Assembly (NCBI RefSeq): GCF_020520425.1
Contig: NC_079492.1
Coordinates: 56,047,042-56,111,041 of the forward strand
DNA: 64,000 bases
DNA from: Spinacia oleracea
Taxonomy: Eukaryota; Streptophyta; Magnoliopsida; Caryophyllales; Amaranthaceae
Direction: 5' to 3'
Shown here: positions 1 through 11,091 of the stretch, one piece after another
How the letters are laid out: each line of letters begins with the position of its first letter
Position numbering within the stretch: position 1 is the first letter of the stretch
Made by a program: the position numbers and the translations under genes
Notes under the pieces: model-generated
Told to the model about the DNA's origin: nothing
Database searches by the model: none
What the model saw: only the letters and a program-made list of their open reading frames with translations

Positions 1-3000
1 CATTCCATGAGACATGGGTAGGTAGCCTCGCTTGGAGTCTGCCATATTGAACCTTTCAAGCACTTGATTGATATAAGTGCTTTGACTGAGTCCAATCATC
101 CTTTTAGATCTATCTCTGCAAATCTTGATGCCTAGTATGTACTGTGCTTCTCCTAGATCCTTCATCGAAAAACATTTCCCAAGCCAATTCTTGACAGAAT
201 TCAACATAGGAATGTCATTTCCGATAAGTAATATGTCGTCAACATATAATACTAGAAAAGCAATTTTGCTCCCACTGACCTTCTTGTATACACAAGATTC
301 GTCTGCGTTCTTGATGAAACCAAAGTCACTGACTGCTTCATCAAAACGTATATTCCATCTCCTTGATGCTTGCTTCAATCCGTAGATTGATTTCTTAAGC
401 TTGCATACCTTTTTAGCATTCTTTGGATCCTCAAAACCCTCAGGCTGTGTCATAAACACAGTATCTGTTAAAATGCCGTTTAAGAAAGCAATTTTGACAT
501 CCATCTGCCATATTTCGTAATCGTAATATGTAGCGATTGCTAACATTATCCGAATAGACTTTAGCATTGCAACTGGTGAAAAGGTTTCATCGTAATCCAC
601 ACCGCGGACTCGCATGTAACCTTTTGCAACCAATCTAGCTTTGAAAACTTCCAGTTTCCCATCCTTGTCCTTTTTCAGTTTGAAAACCCATTTGCTTCCT
701 ATGGCTTGGTAGCCATCTGGCAAATCGACCAAATCCCATACTTGGTTTTCAGACATGGAGTCTAATTCAAATTGCATGGCTTCTTGCCATTGCTTGGAGC
801 TAGGGCTCGTCATATCTTGTTTGTAAGTCGCAGGTTCATCACTTTCAAGTAATAGAACTTCATAGCTCTCGTTCGTTAAAATACCTAAGTACCTTTCCGA
901 TTGAGATCTATATCTCTGCAATTTACGCGAGGTTACATTTCTAGATGGTCCTTGATTCTCACCAGATACTTCTAAAGATCTCTGAGTTTCATCCTGAATG
1001 TCATCTTGAGCATTCTCTAGAGTTTGTTGTTCGACTCGAATTTCTTCGAGGTCTACTTTTCTCCCACTTGTAATTTTGGAAATGTGATCTCTTTCCAAAA
1101 AGATACCATCTCGAGCAACAAACACCTTGTTCTCATATGTATTGTAGAAGTAATGCCCCTTTGTTTCCCTTAGATAGCCCACAAGGATACATTTGTCAAA
1201 TTTTGGTTGAAGTTTGTCTGAAATTAATCGTTTGACGTATACTTCACAACCCCAAATCTTAAGAAAATATACTTTTGGAGGCTTTCCAAACCATAGCTCA
1301 TATGGAGTCTTTTCAACAGCTTTAGACGGAGCTCTATTTATAGTGAGTGCAGCTGTATTTAGTGCATGTCCCCAAAATTCTATTGGAAGTTCGGCCTGAC
1401 CCATCATTGATCTAACCATGTCTAGCAACGTTCTATCCCTCCGTTCCGACACACCGTTCCAATGAGGTGTTCCCGGAGGAGTCAATTCTGATAGAATTCC
1501 ACATTCTTTCAGATGGTCATCAAATTCATAGCTCAGATATTCACCACCTCTATCAGACCGCAGTGCCTTAATCTTCTTGCCTAATTGATTCTCTACTTCA
1601 CTCTGAAATTCCTTGAATTTGTCAAAGGATTCAGACTTATGCTTCATTAGGTAGACATAACCATATCTACTGAAGTCATCAGTGAAAGTGATAAAGTAGC
1701 TGAAACCACCTCTAGCATTTGTACTCATTGGTCCACATACATCTGTATGGATTAAACCCAATAGTTCAGTTGCTCTTTCTCCAACTACAGAGAAAGGTTG
1801 CTTTGTCATTTTGCCAAGTAAACATGATTCGCACTTACCATAATCCTCTAAGTCAAATGGTTTTAGAATTCCTTCCTTTTGAAGTCTTTCTATGCGTTTT
1901 ATGTTTATATGGCCTAATCGACAATACCACAGATAGGTGAGATCTGAATCATTCTTTTTGGTATTTATGTTATAAACTTATTTGTCGTGATCTAATAAAT
2001 AAAGTCCATTAACTAATCTAGCAGATCCATAAAACATCTCTTTAAAATAAAACGAGCAACTATTGTCTTTTATTAAAAAGGAAAATCCCTTAGCATCTAA
2101 GCAAGAAACAGAAATGATGTTTTTAGTAAGACTTGGAACATGGAAACATTCTTCCAGTTCTAAAACTAGCCCAGAGGGCAACGACAAATAATAAGTTCCT
2201 ACAGCTAATTATGCAGCAATCTGTGCTCCATTTACCACTCGTAGGTCGAATTCACCCTTGCTTAACCTTCTACTTCTTCTTAGGCCCTGCGAATTGGAAC
2301 ATAAGTGTGAGTCACAACCTGTATCTAATACCCAAGAAGTTGAATTAGCAAGTATACAGTCTACAACGAAAATACCTGAAGATGGAACGAATGTTCCGTT
2401 CTTTTGATCTTCCTTAAGCTTCAAGCAATCTCTCTTCCAATTCCCATTCTTCTTGCAGTAGAAGCATTCAGATTCAGAAGTGGGTAGGCTCACCTTCTTC
2501 TTTTCAGACTTGGTGCCGCCAGATTGCTTAGTCGGGCTGGCCTTCTTGCCACCTTTCTTAGCATTCCTCTTTTTACCAGATTTCTTGAACTTGCCCCCAC
2601 GCACCATAAGAACATCTTGCTTATCACTTTTGAGCATCTTTTTAGCGGTCTTCAGCATACCGTGAAGCTCAGTGAGAGTTTTGTCCAGACTATTCATGTT
2701 GTAGTTTAGCTTGAACTGATCATACCCGCTATGAAGAGAATAGAGGATGGTGTCTATAGCCATTTCCTGAGAAAATTGTTGATCCAGCCGACTCATATTC
2801 TCAATGATTCCAAGCATTTTGAGAACATGTGGACTTACGGGCTCGCCTTTCTTAAGCTTGGTCTCAAGAATTTTCCTATGAGTCTCGAATCTTTCGACTC
2901 GAGCCAGATCTTGGAACATGTTCTTTAACTCACTGATGATCGTGAAAGCATCAGAGTTGATGAACGTTTTCTGTAGATCTACACTCATGGTTGCAAGCAT

Positions 3001-3223
3001 TAGACACTTTACAACCTTGTTGGCATTAATCCAACGATTGAGGGCTGCCTGAGTGACCCCGTCGCCTGCGGCTTCGGGCATCGCCTCTTCCAGGACATAC
3101 TCCTTTTCTTCCTGCATGCATAAGAACTATTTGCAAGTTCCTTTGCCAGTCAAGGAAGTTTTTCCCGTTCAACTTCTCCTTTTCGAGAATTGATCGGATG
3201 TTGAATGAATTGTTGTTTGCCAT
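1..3223 (-). pseudogene. copia-1 gag-pol polyprotein, two stops and one frameshift
   Basis: This is the retrotransposon polyprotein: capsid, zinc knuckle, aspartic protease, integrase and reverse transcriptase. The ATG at 3223-3221 opens the usual copia gag beginning MANNNSF. A small insertion near 3110-3117 shifts the frame, after which gag continues to 2212. The zinc knuckle (2425-2466) keeps its three cysteines, but its histidine codon reads Asn (2440-2442), so metal binding is probably lost. The protease motif DTG is at 2317-2325. In-frame stops lie at 2209-2211 and 1978-1980. From 1977 to position 1 the frame is fully open, covering the GAG-pre-integrase H/C motif (CESC), the integrase core ending in DRGGEY near 1530, and RT with YVDD at 235-246. 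The stops make it inactive, but decay is light. Confidence 0.88.
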
Positions 3224-5733
3224 AGTTAAAACTACAACTGAAAAAGAATAAACAAATAAATAACCATTCACAGTTCTCTTAATAAACTTAAATTCTAGCA
3301 TACATGCATAATTTATCATTTAATAAGCATCTTATTCAAGTTATGTGTTCCGGCATGTGTGAATAAAATGATTCCAAGATCCTTAAATCATTGAAGAATT
3401 AAGCACATTATGTATTTAGACTCAATTCTAAAATATTTTAGGTAAGCAAAGCCTTTGCCAATAGTCTAGAAACTACCCTTGGTTGATAGGTACGTCTAAG
3501 AACTTATTAGGTAAACCTGTCTAATTTGTCACGACATAAAAGGACTCCTTACTTATATCGTTGAGTTTCACCAAAACTAACATGTACTCACAATTATTTG
3601 TGTACCTTACCCATTTAGGATCAATAAGTAACACCTCGCTTAGGCGGAAAACTATTAGTAAGATTGATGTAAAGGTTTATCCAAGTAACTTTTATTTTGG
3701 CATGGCACCTTTTAACTCAATTTTTTAAAGTTTGAAACTTAAGGCTCCTACTACGTTGGTTAGATTTTAAGTGAACTAAAATCCTTAATCATGCAACGTA
3801 ATCAAGCCATAATCTCATGCATAATTAAGACATATTTAAAGCTATAAATAACTTAAACCATGCATAAGATATAAATGTGATCTAGTATGGCCCGACTTCA
3901 TCTTGAAGCTTCAACTTCAAACTCCGTCTTGAAAATGGATTGGAAACTCCGTCTTGAATTTCACCATGGGAGGCGCCATTTTCTTCAAATAGGATAAGCT
4001 ATAATTTAAACAAATTACAACTATTTAATGGTACGCAAACCATATTTAAATTAAAAACTTTGGTGCATTAGACCAATTTTACATTCAAATTAATGGTACG
4101 CAGACCATATTTTCTATCCTATTTGGGCCATACTAGTCACTTTCCATAACCTGCAAAACAGTACATTTACAATATACCATTCACCCATTCATTTATCAAT
4201 GAATGGCCCACAAAGCTGGTTAGTAGAACATATTATGCATCACATAAATATTTGCAGCAGTTAATCAAGGGTTCCAATAATCTACCAATTATTCAATCCT
4301 TATTAATTCTAATCGAGTTGTTTTAATCTTAAAGGAATGTAGACCTAATCAAGAGTTTATGACTAAAACGCTGCCACTTAAACCAATAAATTTACATGTT
4401 TTACTAATTTTAAACATGAAATTGTATTTCCTAGTCTAACCGGAAACATACAAATTTAATTAAAATTTAATTAAAATTTAAAGCTCATATAAATTATTAT
4501 TTTGAATCCTTTAATTTATTTTCAGTTTATTAATTTAATTAATTAAAATTTAATCAAGGTTTTAATTTTAGTAAAATAATTAGTAAAAATAAAATTTGTA
4601 ATAATTAAATTATTCAAAATTAAATTCCGAGAAAAAATTAAATTATGAATTTTAAAATTAATTAAAAAACATTTTCCAACGGAAAATCATAATTAAATTC
4701 AAAGCGCATCTATCGGATCAAGACGAGGCCATGGGCTTGCGCCCATGCCCCGTCGAGTCACGAGGCAGCAGCGCCCCTCACGAGTGATCGCATAGCAAGG
4801 CCCGAGCAGCAGCCACGCGTAAACGCAACAAGCCCAGCCACGCTTGCGCGCAACATTGCTCGCTGGCTTCGTAGCGCAGCAGCTGCTTGGCGAGGCAGCG
4901 CTCGCTGTGCGCGAGCCATCGCTCGCTGGACGAGGCAGCGCTCGCTGCTCGCGCGCGCGCCTGCCTTGCTCGCTTGCCTTTCTTGTCCGCCCATGCCCAT
5001 AGTAGCACTCGATGCAAGGCAGGGCTACTGCCTTGTGCTCGCGTGCCACTCGTCTTGCTCGTTGCATTCATACCGCATGGGCGACAAGCTCCCTTGCTCG
5101 TCGTCGCATGCCCGCACTATACAACACCCCTTAAGGGTAACACGTAGCGTCTATTGCTTTGTGCGTGCAAGATTCATGAGCGGATTATATAAAAGTCAAA
5201 ACTTTTTAATTTAAATTTCTAGACAAATTAATAAATCATATGAATTTCATAAATTTAGGGAGAAAAATCGAAAATTTATTATTCAAATTATTTTCCGATT
5301 ATCATGGATTCAAATCTAGGTGATAAAATTTAAAAATTTATCAAATTTTATGGTGGTTTTTAATCATGGATACCTAATTAAATTGTCAATTAATTATAAA
5401 AAACAAGTCAAATTCTAAATTATTCGAATTTCAACAAATTAATTACAATTACAAATTAGGTTGTATAATTAACAAGCTTAGGCATTTAAATTTGTTAAAC
5501 TTATACAGTAGGTCAATCAAAAATTCAAGATTTACAAACAAGAATCGCAAATATTTAATTTAACATCTTAAAAATTTCAAATTTTGCGTTCGAAAAACTA
5601 AAAACTCTGAAAAATGTCATAGTTAGGCTTCGAATTTGGGAATTCTGGATTCGGCATCAAATCTATGATTTTAGTCAAAATTTTAAAACGCCGTTTACAT
5701 GCGAAATTCACTATAAAATTATACGATTCCGAC
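3224..5733 (-). other. copia-1 untranslated leader with GC-rich block
   Basis: This stretch is non-coding and mostly AT-rich. A sharply different GC-rich block lies at about 4700-5130, full of short GCTCGC/GAGGCAGCGC repeats. The block is open in several frames on both strands, as expected from composition rather than from a gene. On the minus strand a TATATAA-like box lies just above the block (about 5186-5192), so this may be a leader or promoter segment from an LTR-like sequence. No protein similarity is recognised. Confidence 0.5.
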
Positions 5734-7140
5734 TAGATCTGGCTATTGGACAGGGTAGCCCAATGGGTATAAGGGTCGGGCCAATTTTAAAAGGGTCTTG
5801 ACTCTTTACCTTTTTATTGGACAGGGCCTTTATAGGGTCTTTACATATAGGGTTTTTATAGGGTATTTTATAAAAGCCCAATAACACTAAATGAAAATAC
5901 TAAGGGTCAAAAAAAAAATACCCACTTTAGGTTGCCAAAAAAATCTCAGAAATTAAAAATTAATGCCAGAAAAAAAAATACCAACGCCTTTTCTTTCTCT
6001 TTCCTCCTCCATACTCGATTTATCGAAGGTTTCTCTCTCCTCCATACTTGATCTATCGACTCTCTCCTCCTCCATACTCGATCTATCGAAAGTTTCTCTC
6101 TCCTCCTCCATGCTCTATCTATCGAAGGTTTCTCAGGTATTTACGTTAAAACCCTAGTTTATTTAGGGGCAAAATTAATCAAGTGTGGACTCTGAAAGAG
6201 ATTATTTAAGATGATATTGAACCTATTGTTAACATTGATGTGATTGTCTAGAATCTGTTAAGTAGATAACAACAATTCCCCTTTCAAAAGTTTGTCAGAA
6301 AATGCAAAAATTTCAATTGGGTCTGTCGGAAATCGGAAATCGGAAATTTTCAAATTTAAACTCGGTATGTAAGAAATTTCAAATTTCAATTGGAGGTGTC
6401 GGGGTGTTTGGTTTATGTTAAGGTTTGATTTTGAGTTGTTTATGATATCGCACGTACCTCTCAAAACGAAACAATAAGAACCGAAGGCCAAGAAAATTTG
6501 TTTAAGAATCTTCATGAGTTCAGGTGATGTATTGGATCTGCAGAGTGATCTCCGGAATCCGTATGAATACAATGCAACGCTGAGAGATAAGTTTATTAGT
6601 GCTCAGATTAGGCTTGCTGATTTAGAAACACATACTTCATTTGCAAAGGGGAATTGAAAAGCTTAGGAGGGGATATGTATTATGGCATTCAGTATTTAAC
6701 TTAGTGATGCATTTACTACGGAACATTTAGCATTTAGTATTCAAATGTATATTTCCTATTCAAGTACTTAGCATAATTCTTACTTCATTTCAGAGCGTAG
6801 TTATCAAGCCTGAAACACTCTTTGAGGTTAATATATACATACATGAAACACAAGTTAGTTAAACATTTTTTGTCACATAGACCAACAACTTGTTGGAGGA
6901 GAAGTTACAACTGGTAACTTGTGGTTATGATCCTGACCCGCTATAGACCCTATTAGCTTTTGGCTATGACCCTGACTCGACCCTGACCCTTATGACCCTG
7001 ACCCGACCCTGACCCGCTATAGACCCTATTAGCTTTTGTCTATGACCCTAACCCGACCCTGACCCTTATGACCCTGACCCTGACCCGCCCCGCAAATGAC
7101 CCGCCCCGACCCGCCCGGACCCGTCCAATAACCAGGCCTA
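5734..7140. mobile_element. Non-autonomous hAT-type transposon, 8-bp TSD ATTCCGAC
   Basis: The left end reads TAGATCTGGCTATTGGACAG. The reverse complement of the right end reads TAGGCCTGGTTATTGGACGG. They match at most positions. The element is flanked by identical ATTCCGAC at 5726-5733 and 7141-7148. An 8-bp target duplication with TAG-starting inverted ends is the hAT signature. No transposase is encoded, so mobility would depend on an enzyme supplied in trans. The inside holds a pyrimidine-rich repeat (about 5990-6135), a short ORF (6514-6657), and a (GACCCT)n-like block near the right end (about 6930-7110). The perfect TSD suggests a recent insertion into the copia-1 leader. Confidence 0.85.
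6514..6657 (+). pseudogene. Short ORF in hAT element, possible captured exon
   Basis: An ATG ORF of 47 codons encodes a protein-like sequence with YEYNATLRDKF and AQIRLADLE motifs. Its amino-acid use resembles an alpha-helical host protein, unlike the low-complexity flanks. I do not recognise the family. hAT-derived non-autonomous elements sometimes carry host gene pieces, and this may be one. It could also be a chance ORF. Confidence 0.3.
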
Positions 7141-7306
7141 ATTCCGACCATTATTGACTAAACTGCCAAAAATTATGCGAACATATAATTAAATAATCGC
7201 ACGAATTTGCAATTAATTACAAAAAATCGAAATTAATCACCCCTTTAATTCATTGCAAATTTATAAAATTTAACCATGTTAACTCATTATTATGGAATTA
7301 ATTAGA

Positions 7307-7320
7307 GGCTCGTGATACCA
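7307..7320 (-). promoter_or_regulatory. copia-1 primer binding site
   Basis: The minus strand reads TGGTATCACGAGCC one base inside the LTR end (...CCTAACA). It matches the start of the usual initiator-Met tRNA primer site TGGTATCA and then diverges slightly. It fixes the element as minus-strand and places the 5' LTR at higher coordinates. Confidence 0.75.
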
Positions 7321-7321
7321 C

Positions 7322-7907
7322 TGTTAGGTTATGATACATATAATCAAATATATTTCATGCGGAAAAACCATAAAGCTAGGAATCCAAATTAATTGCCACA
7401 TAACAATTAGCATAATTTAGGATGCATACTCTTTGTAGCGTGCCCTCCCTAGCTGCTCCCGGACCGAACAAGAACAAATTTAGGACTCCAAGTGTCGTCC
7501 CTCCGTAGATAGTCCACAGCACGTTCGGATCCGCCTTATATTTAATTAACTAGAATTGCACCTAAGGTTTTATGTTTATTCGAATTAATTTGAGGCAAAA
7601 TTAACGTTAGTTTTAATCCTTAAAACTATGTGAATACTTGAAAATATGTGTTCATTAATTGTGAATGCCATCACATATTTATAGGGTTGGAATAATGGAA
7701 TTAGAAGTCTACTAGGTTTCAAGTAATCTAATCCTATTAGAATTAGACATTAATTAAAACTAGTAACTTAAGGAAATTAATCTTTTAAATCTAATCCTAG
7801 TTGATTAAGGATTTGATGCATGCACGAACTTCAACACACACACGCGCACGGCCCACAAGGAGAGCTGAACATGCGCGCGCGCGCGGAGAAGCCCAGAGCG
7901 CTGCAGC
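7322..7907 (-). repeat. copia-1 5' LTR, outer end truncated
   Basis: On the plus strand the segment begins TGTTAGGTTATG, which is the LTR 3' end read backwards (...CATAACCTAACA), next to the primer site. No terminal TG can be placed at the far end, because the sequence passes into the Tat LTR at 7908 after a CG-rich stretch (7845-7907). The outer end is probably deleted. The partner LTR is outside the window. Confidence 0.7.
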
Positions 7908-9851
7908 CTCGTTTAGAGAACCGTTTTGAATTTTTGCACCTCGAAGGAGTCGCCACCAAACTATATTTTAAGGTCTCGTTTGGTGAGACCGTAAATGACT
8001 CTATTTTCGGATAAGGCTTTGAATCCTAGAAACGGATGGGTGAGATCCGGGCTCGGGAACGTAAATGCTTATTCGGCGAGCTTTAGAAATATTCAAGTAC
8101 GTTGGCACAACATTATTTCGAAAATATACCCTAGATTAGACTATGTGGGTTTGAATTAGAGCAATTAGAATTTCTAATTGTATGGTGGTCACTATGCTTT
8201 AAAGATTGATTTAAAGAACCTAAGGCCGGTTTGTCCAAGAAATTATCTTTGTTAAGCGTGATGTAACCTTTGTATTTTGTTGTATTTAGCATGTGCGGTG
8301 ATGAAAGCAATAACGCAAATAAAGCAACATCACAATACTAAATAAAGTGCGGAATTAGTAAATACAAGACCCCCTAGAAATGGACTAGGGAGTGGGTCTA
8401 CATTGCCTAGAAATGGACTAGGCAAGTAAAGATGCGGAATTGAAAGTGCGGAATTGAAATTGCGATATTGAAAGTACGGTATTGAAAGTGCGATATTGAA
8501 ATTGCGGTGATGAAAGTGCGATATTGAAAGGTGCGATATTGAAATTGAAATATTGAAAGGTGCATAATTGAAACTTGTACTTGGGAACATGAGATCCGAA
8601 CGCCAAGCGGCTCCTTAAAAATAAGTGCGCCCGACACGAATTCAAAGCCAAAAATCTCGACTTGGGAGAGGTTGCTCAACCCAAATGTCCTAGATTTTGC
8701 ATATTAGACTTGAAATTGAAAGCTTGAGTATTGAAATGTTTGAACTTGAAATGATTGAAACTTGAACTTGAAATGATCCTAGTTTAGAGAGGTAATTATG
8801 AACAACCCTAAACATGGTAGGATCTTGAAATTTGAAAACATGAATTTGTATATTGAAAAATGGAGTCTTGAATCTCAAAAGACTAAACCTTTAAATGATA
8901 AAAAGGTGTCACCTTTGATTACTCCATACTTGAAGGTGATTCTAGTTCAAAGAGATGAATGCAAGCAACTTTGAACATCCTTGAATCTTGAAAGTTTGTA
9001 TTTTGTATTTTGAAAAAGTTTGTATTTTTGAAAAAAACATGTATGATTGTTGCAAGTGGTGTTATTTATGGCAAAAAACACCAACTTGCTAATCATTTGA
9101 AATCAAAATAGCATGATTAATTCAAATGGGATTCGGATTTACCTAGTTAGGTTTAGGCAAGAGCTCCCAATTGCTTAGATTTTAGGAATTTTTGTATTGA
9201 TTTTTGAGGAGTTTTGAGTTGTATTGAGTGGCGTAATGTCAAAATTACGACGTTGTATTGTTGTGCCCCCCTTTTTTCGATGGAAATGAGGGGTATTTAT
9301 AGGAGGAAATGGTGCAAAACGCCATCACACGCTAGCGCGTGGCGCCAGGCCAGCGCTGCGCGCTACTGACGTGGCTTGAGTGCCGCCAAAGCAAGGACGG
9401 GGAATCGTCCTTGTTTCGTTTTGTAGTGCTATACCCATTGTACGAATTGTACTAGGTTTGGCGTCTTGTATTTGCTTGGAGGTTAAGGCATTGTTTAGCG
9501 TATAAAAACAAGCCTTTCTCGGGTTTTTGAATTCCGGTTTTACGGGTCGGGGCCCCGCATGCTCGGTTTTGTGGGTCGGCGCCAGAATTTAACTTGCCTT
9601 ATATGATTTGGAGTGGAAAAGGCCTAGTAAAACCAATGGGATGGTCCACTAGTTGAGATTGTATTAGATTTTGAAATTGGATTTTGGAATTTGTATTTTG
9701 TACCGAGTTACGGGAGGGGAACGGCCTCGGGGATTGGATTTTGGAGATGTTCTTAGCAATTGGGATTTCCGCCTTGAGTTACTCCAATTACCTAGCAAGG
9801 ATAATGGTATCGTCATCATCCCAAAGGGGAGACACAAATTAGGTGTCTACA
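7908..9851 (-). repeat. Tat 3' LTR, missing outer ~54 bp
   Basis: This copy is collinear with 56892-58866 and differs by scattered substitutions and small indels. On the minus strand it starts TGTAGACACC at 9851. Positions equivalent to 56838-56891 are absent, so the outer end is truncated. Inside, about 8415-8570, lies a short tandem repeat built on GCGATATTGAAAGT-like units. Small ORFs there on the minus strand are artefacts of that repeat. Confidence 0.92.
9294..9301 (-). promoter_or_regulatory. TATA box in Tat 3' LTR
   Basis: The minus strand reads TATAAATA within CCTATAAATACCCC. The same box is at 58294-58301 in the 5' LTR. It is well placed to drive minus-strand transcription, with a start site expected about 25-35 bp lower. 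Confidence 0.65.
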
Positions 9852-9905
9852 GAAGCCCCCACTTTGACTGAGCGTTCGGTTAGGAAAGAGCAAGTCAAAG
9901 TATTT
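9852..9905 (-). promoter_or_regulatory. Tat polypurine tract and conserved flank
   Basis: The minus strand reads AAAGTGGGGGCTTC immediately before the LTR start TGTAGACACC, the expected position of the plus-strand primer. The wider block (TTTGACTGAG, GGTTAGGAAA, CAAGTCAAAGTAT on the plus strand) is repeated almost exactly at 13963-14020. Confidence 0.75.
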
Positions 9906-11091
9906 CGAAAGGGACGGAGAATGATCAATATGTTCTGCAATCAAGACCATTTTTTGTACGCCGGTACCTGCATAAAACAAGCGTTAGAAAAAAGGATAGA
10001 GTCTACCTCGATGGGGTGGTGATGACTCCGGTTTGTACTTGTATTTTTCCGCCTTCAGTTCAGGACGGATCTTGGCATCAAAAATTTTGAATCTTGAATT
10101 TTTGAATCTTGAACTTTTGAATTTTTAATTCCCGGAGTTGATCCGTTGGGGATGTGATTTGCTGGGGATAAGAGCTTTTTACTGGCCCTTAGATTTTGAA
10201 ATTTCGACTGACTTTCCTGGAGCTTGGGTCCGTTGGGAGTTGGACGTCTGAGTCGTTGTATTTTTTGGACTTTGTATTCTTGAAATATTCATCTGTTTGT
10301 ACTTGGAGATACAGGCGTATACCCGTATTTTCGATAGATAGTTCGATGCGACGTTTGATGCTTGGTGTGGAAGACCGTAGCAGCAAAGGACGTGCAATCA
10401 GCACGGGAGACCGCGCGCGCTACAGATTCGCGCATGCAACAGGGCAGCGCAGCGCGCTGGGGCGGTGCTTGGCGCGGGGTTGAGCTTTAAAATCTCCCCT
10501 TGCTGTGCCATATTGAGGCACACTTCACTTGAATTCTTTGCTCTTTTCTCTCTCAAAGGTCGATTAAGCTCTTCCCTTGGTCTTGTTCTTGCCTTGTCCA
10601 TGTAAGTTTTTCATGTTTTGCTTATGAAATAACTCTAGGATTGCATGTAGTCTTGATTTTTCGTACTTTGAAATGATGCTTGTATGCTTAAGCTCCTTGA
10701 ATCTTGTAGAAAACTGTTTGATAGCCACTTGAACTTGAATTGTTGGAACTTTGTAGATTTGAATTTTTTAATTCTCGAAATTTTGAATTTGTATCTGCTT
10801 CGGCATGGATAGCCTAGGCGTTGATGTAGAACTTGTATACTTGCTTCGGCGTGGGTAGCCTAGGCGTTGGTGTAGAACTTGAATACCTGCTTCAGCGTGG
10901 GTAGCCTAGGCGTTCGTGTAGAACTTGAATACCTGCTTCAGCGTGGGTAGCCTAAGCGTTGGTGTAGGAATTTGTATCTTGAACTAGAGGTCCACTGGGG
11001 ATTTTGTTTCGGATCTTTTGACTTCCTATAGGCCAGTATAGGATAGCCCCCAATTTAAAATTTTGACACTTTGTATGCTACTTGATTTAGT
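9906..11091 (+). other. Upstream region of the antisense PMD gene
   Basis: This is non-coding sequence between the polypurine tract and the PMD start codon. It is rich in TTGAATTTGTA-type runs and includes a CG-rich patch (about 10400-10490) followed by a pyrimidine-rich stretch (10500-10575). A 46-bp tandem repeat occupies 10796-10975. A promoter for the plus-strand gene is expected here. The best TATA-like candidate, TTTAAAA near 10486, is weak. Confidence 0.4.
10796..10975 (+). repeat. 46-bp tandem repeat, four units, upstream of PMD gene
   Basis: Units start at 10796, 10842, 10888 and 10934, exactly 46 bp apart. Each contains a TGCTTCGGC-like start, GTGGGTAGCCTAGGCGTTG, and GTAGAACTTG. 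They differ by a few substitutions. The location just upstream of the PMD start (11092) could make them promoter or 5' UTR elements. Confidence 0.85.

Larger units (their letters stand above)
1..7907 (-). mobile_element. Degenerate Ty1/copia retrotransposon (copia-1), 5' LTR to RT
   Basis: Read on the minus strand, the order is 5' LTR (7322-7907), primer binding site (7307-7320), a long leader, gag, protease, integrase, then reverse transcriptase running off the left window edge. Protease-integrase-RT order defines Ty1/copia. The RNase H and 3' LTR lie outside the window. The leader (3224-7306) holds a nested hAT element, and without it is still about 2.7 kb, which is unusually long. The upper LTR end is lost at the junction with the Tat LTR at 7907/7908. 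I infer that gag and the LTR at 7322 belong to the same element; matching the 3' LTR outside the window would confirm it. Confidence 0.8.

Noticed and set aside
4699..5214. Overlapping ORFs of 80-120 codons in several frames on both strands
   Set aside because: They lie in a GC-rich block of GCTCGC-type repeats inside an otherwise AT-rich non-coding leader. Alanine/arginine/cysteine-rich translations in all frames are a composition effect.
8330..8878. Several minus-strand ORFs with FQYRTFN-type repeats
   Set aside because: They translate a short tandem repeat in the Tat 3' LTR. The other LTR copy (57391-57588) has different ORF limits.
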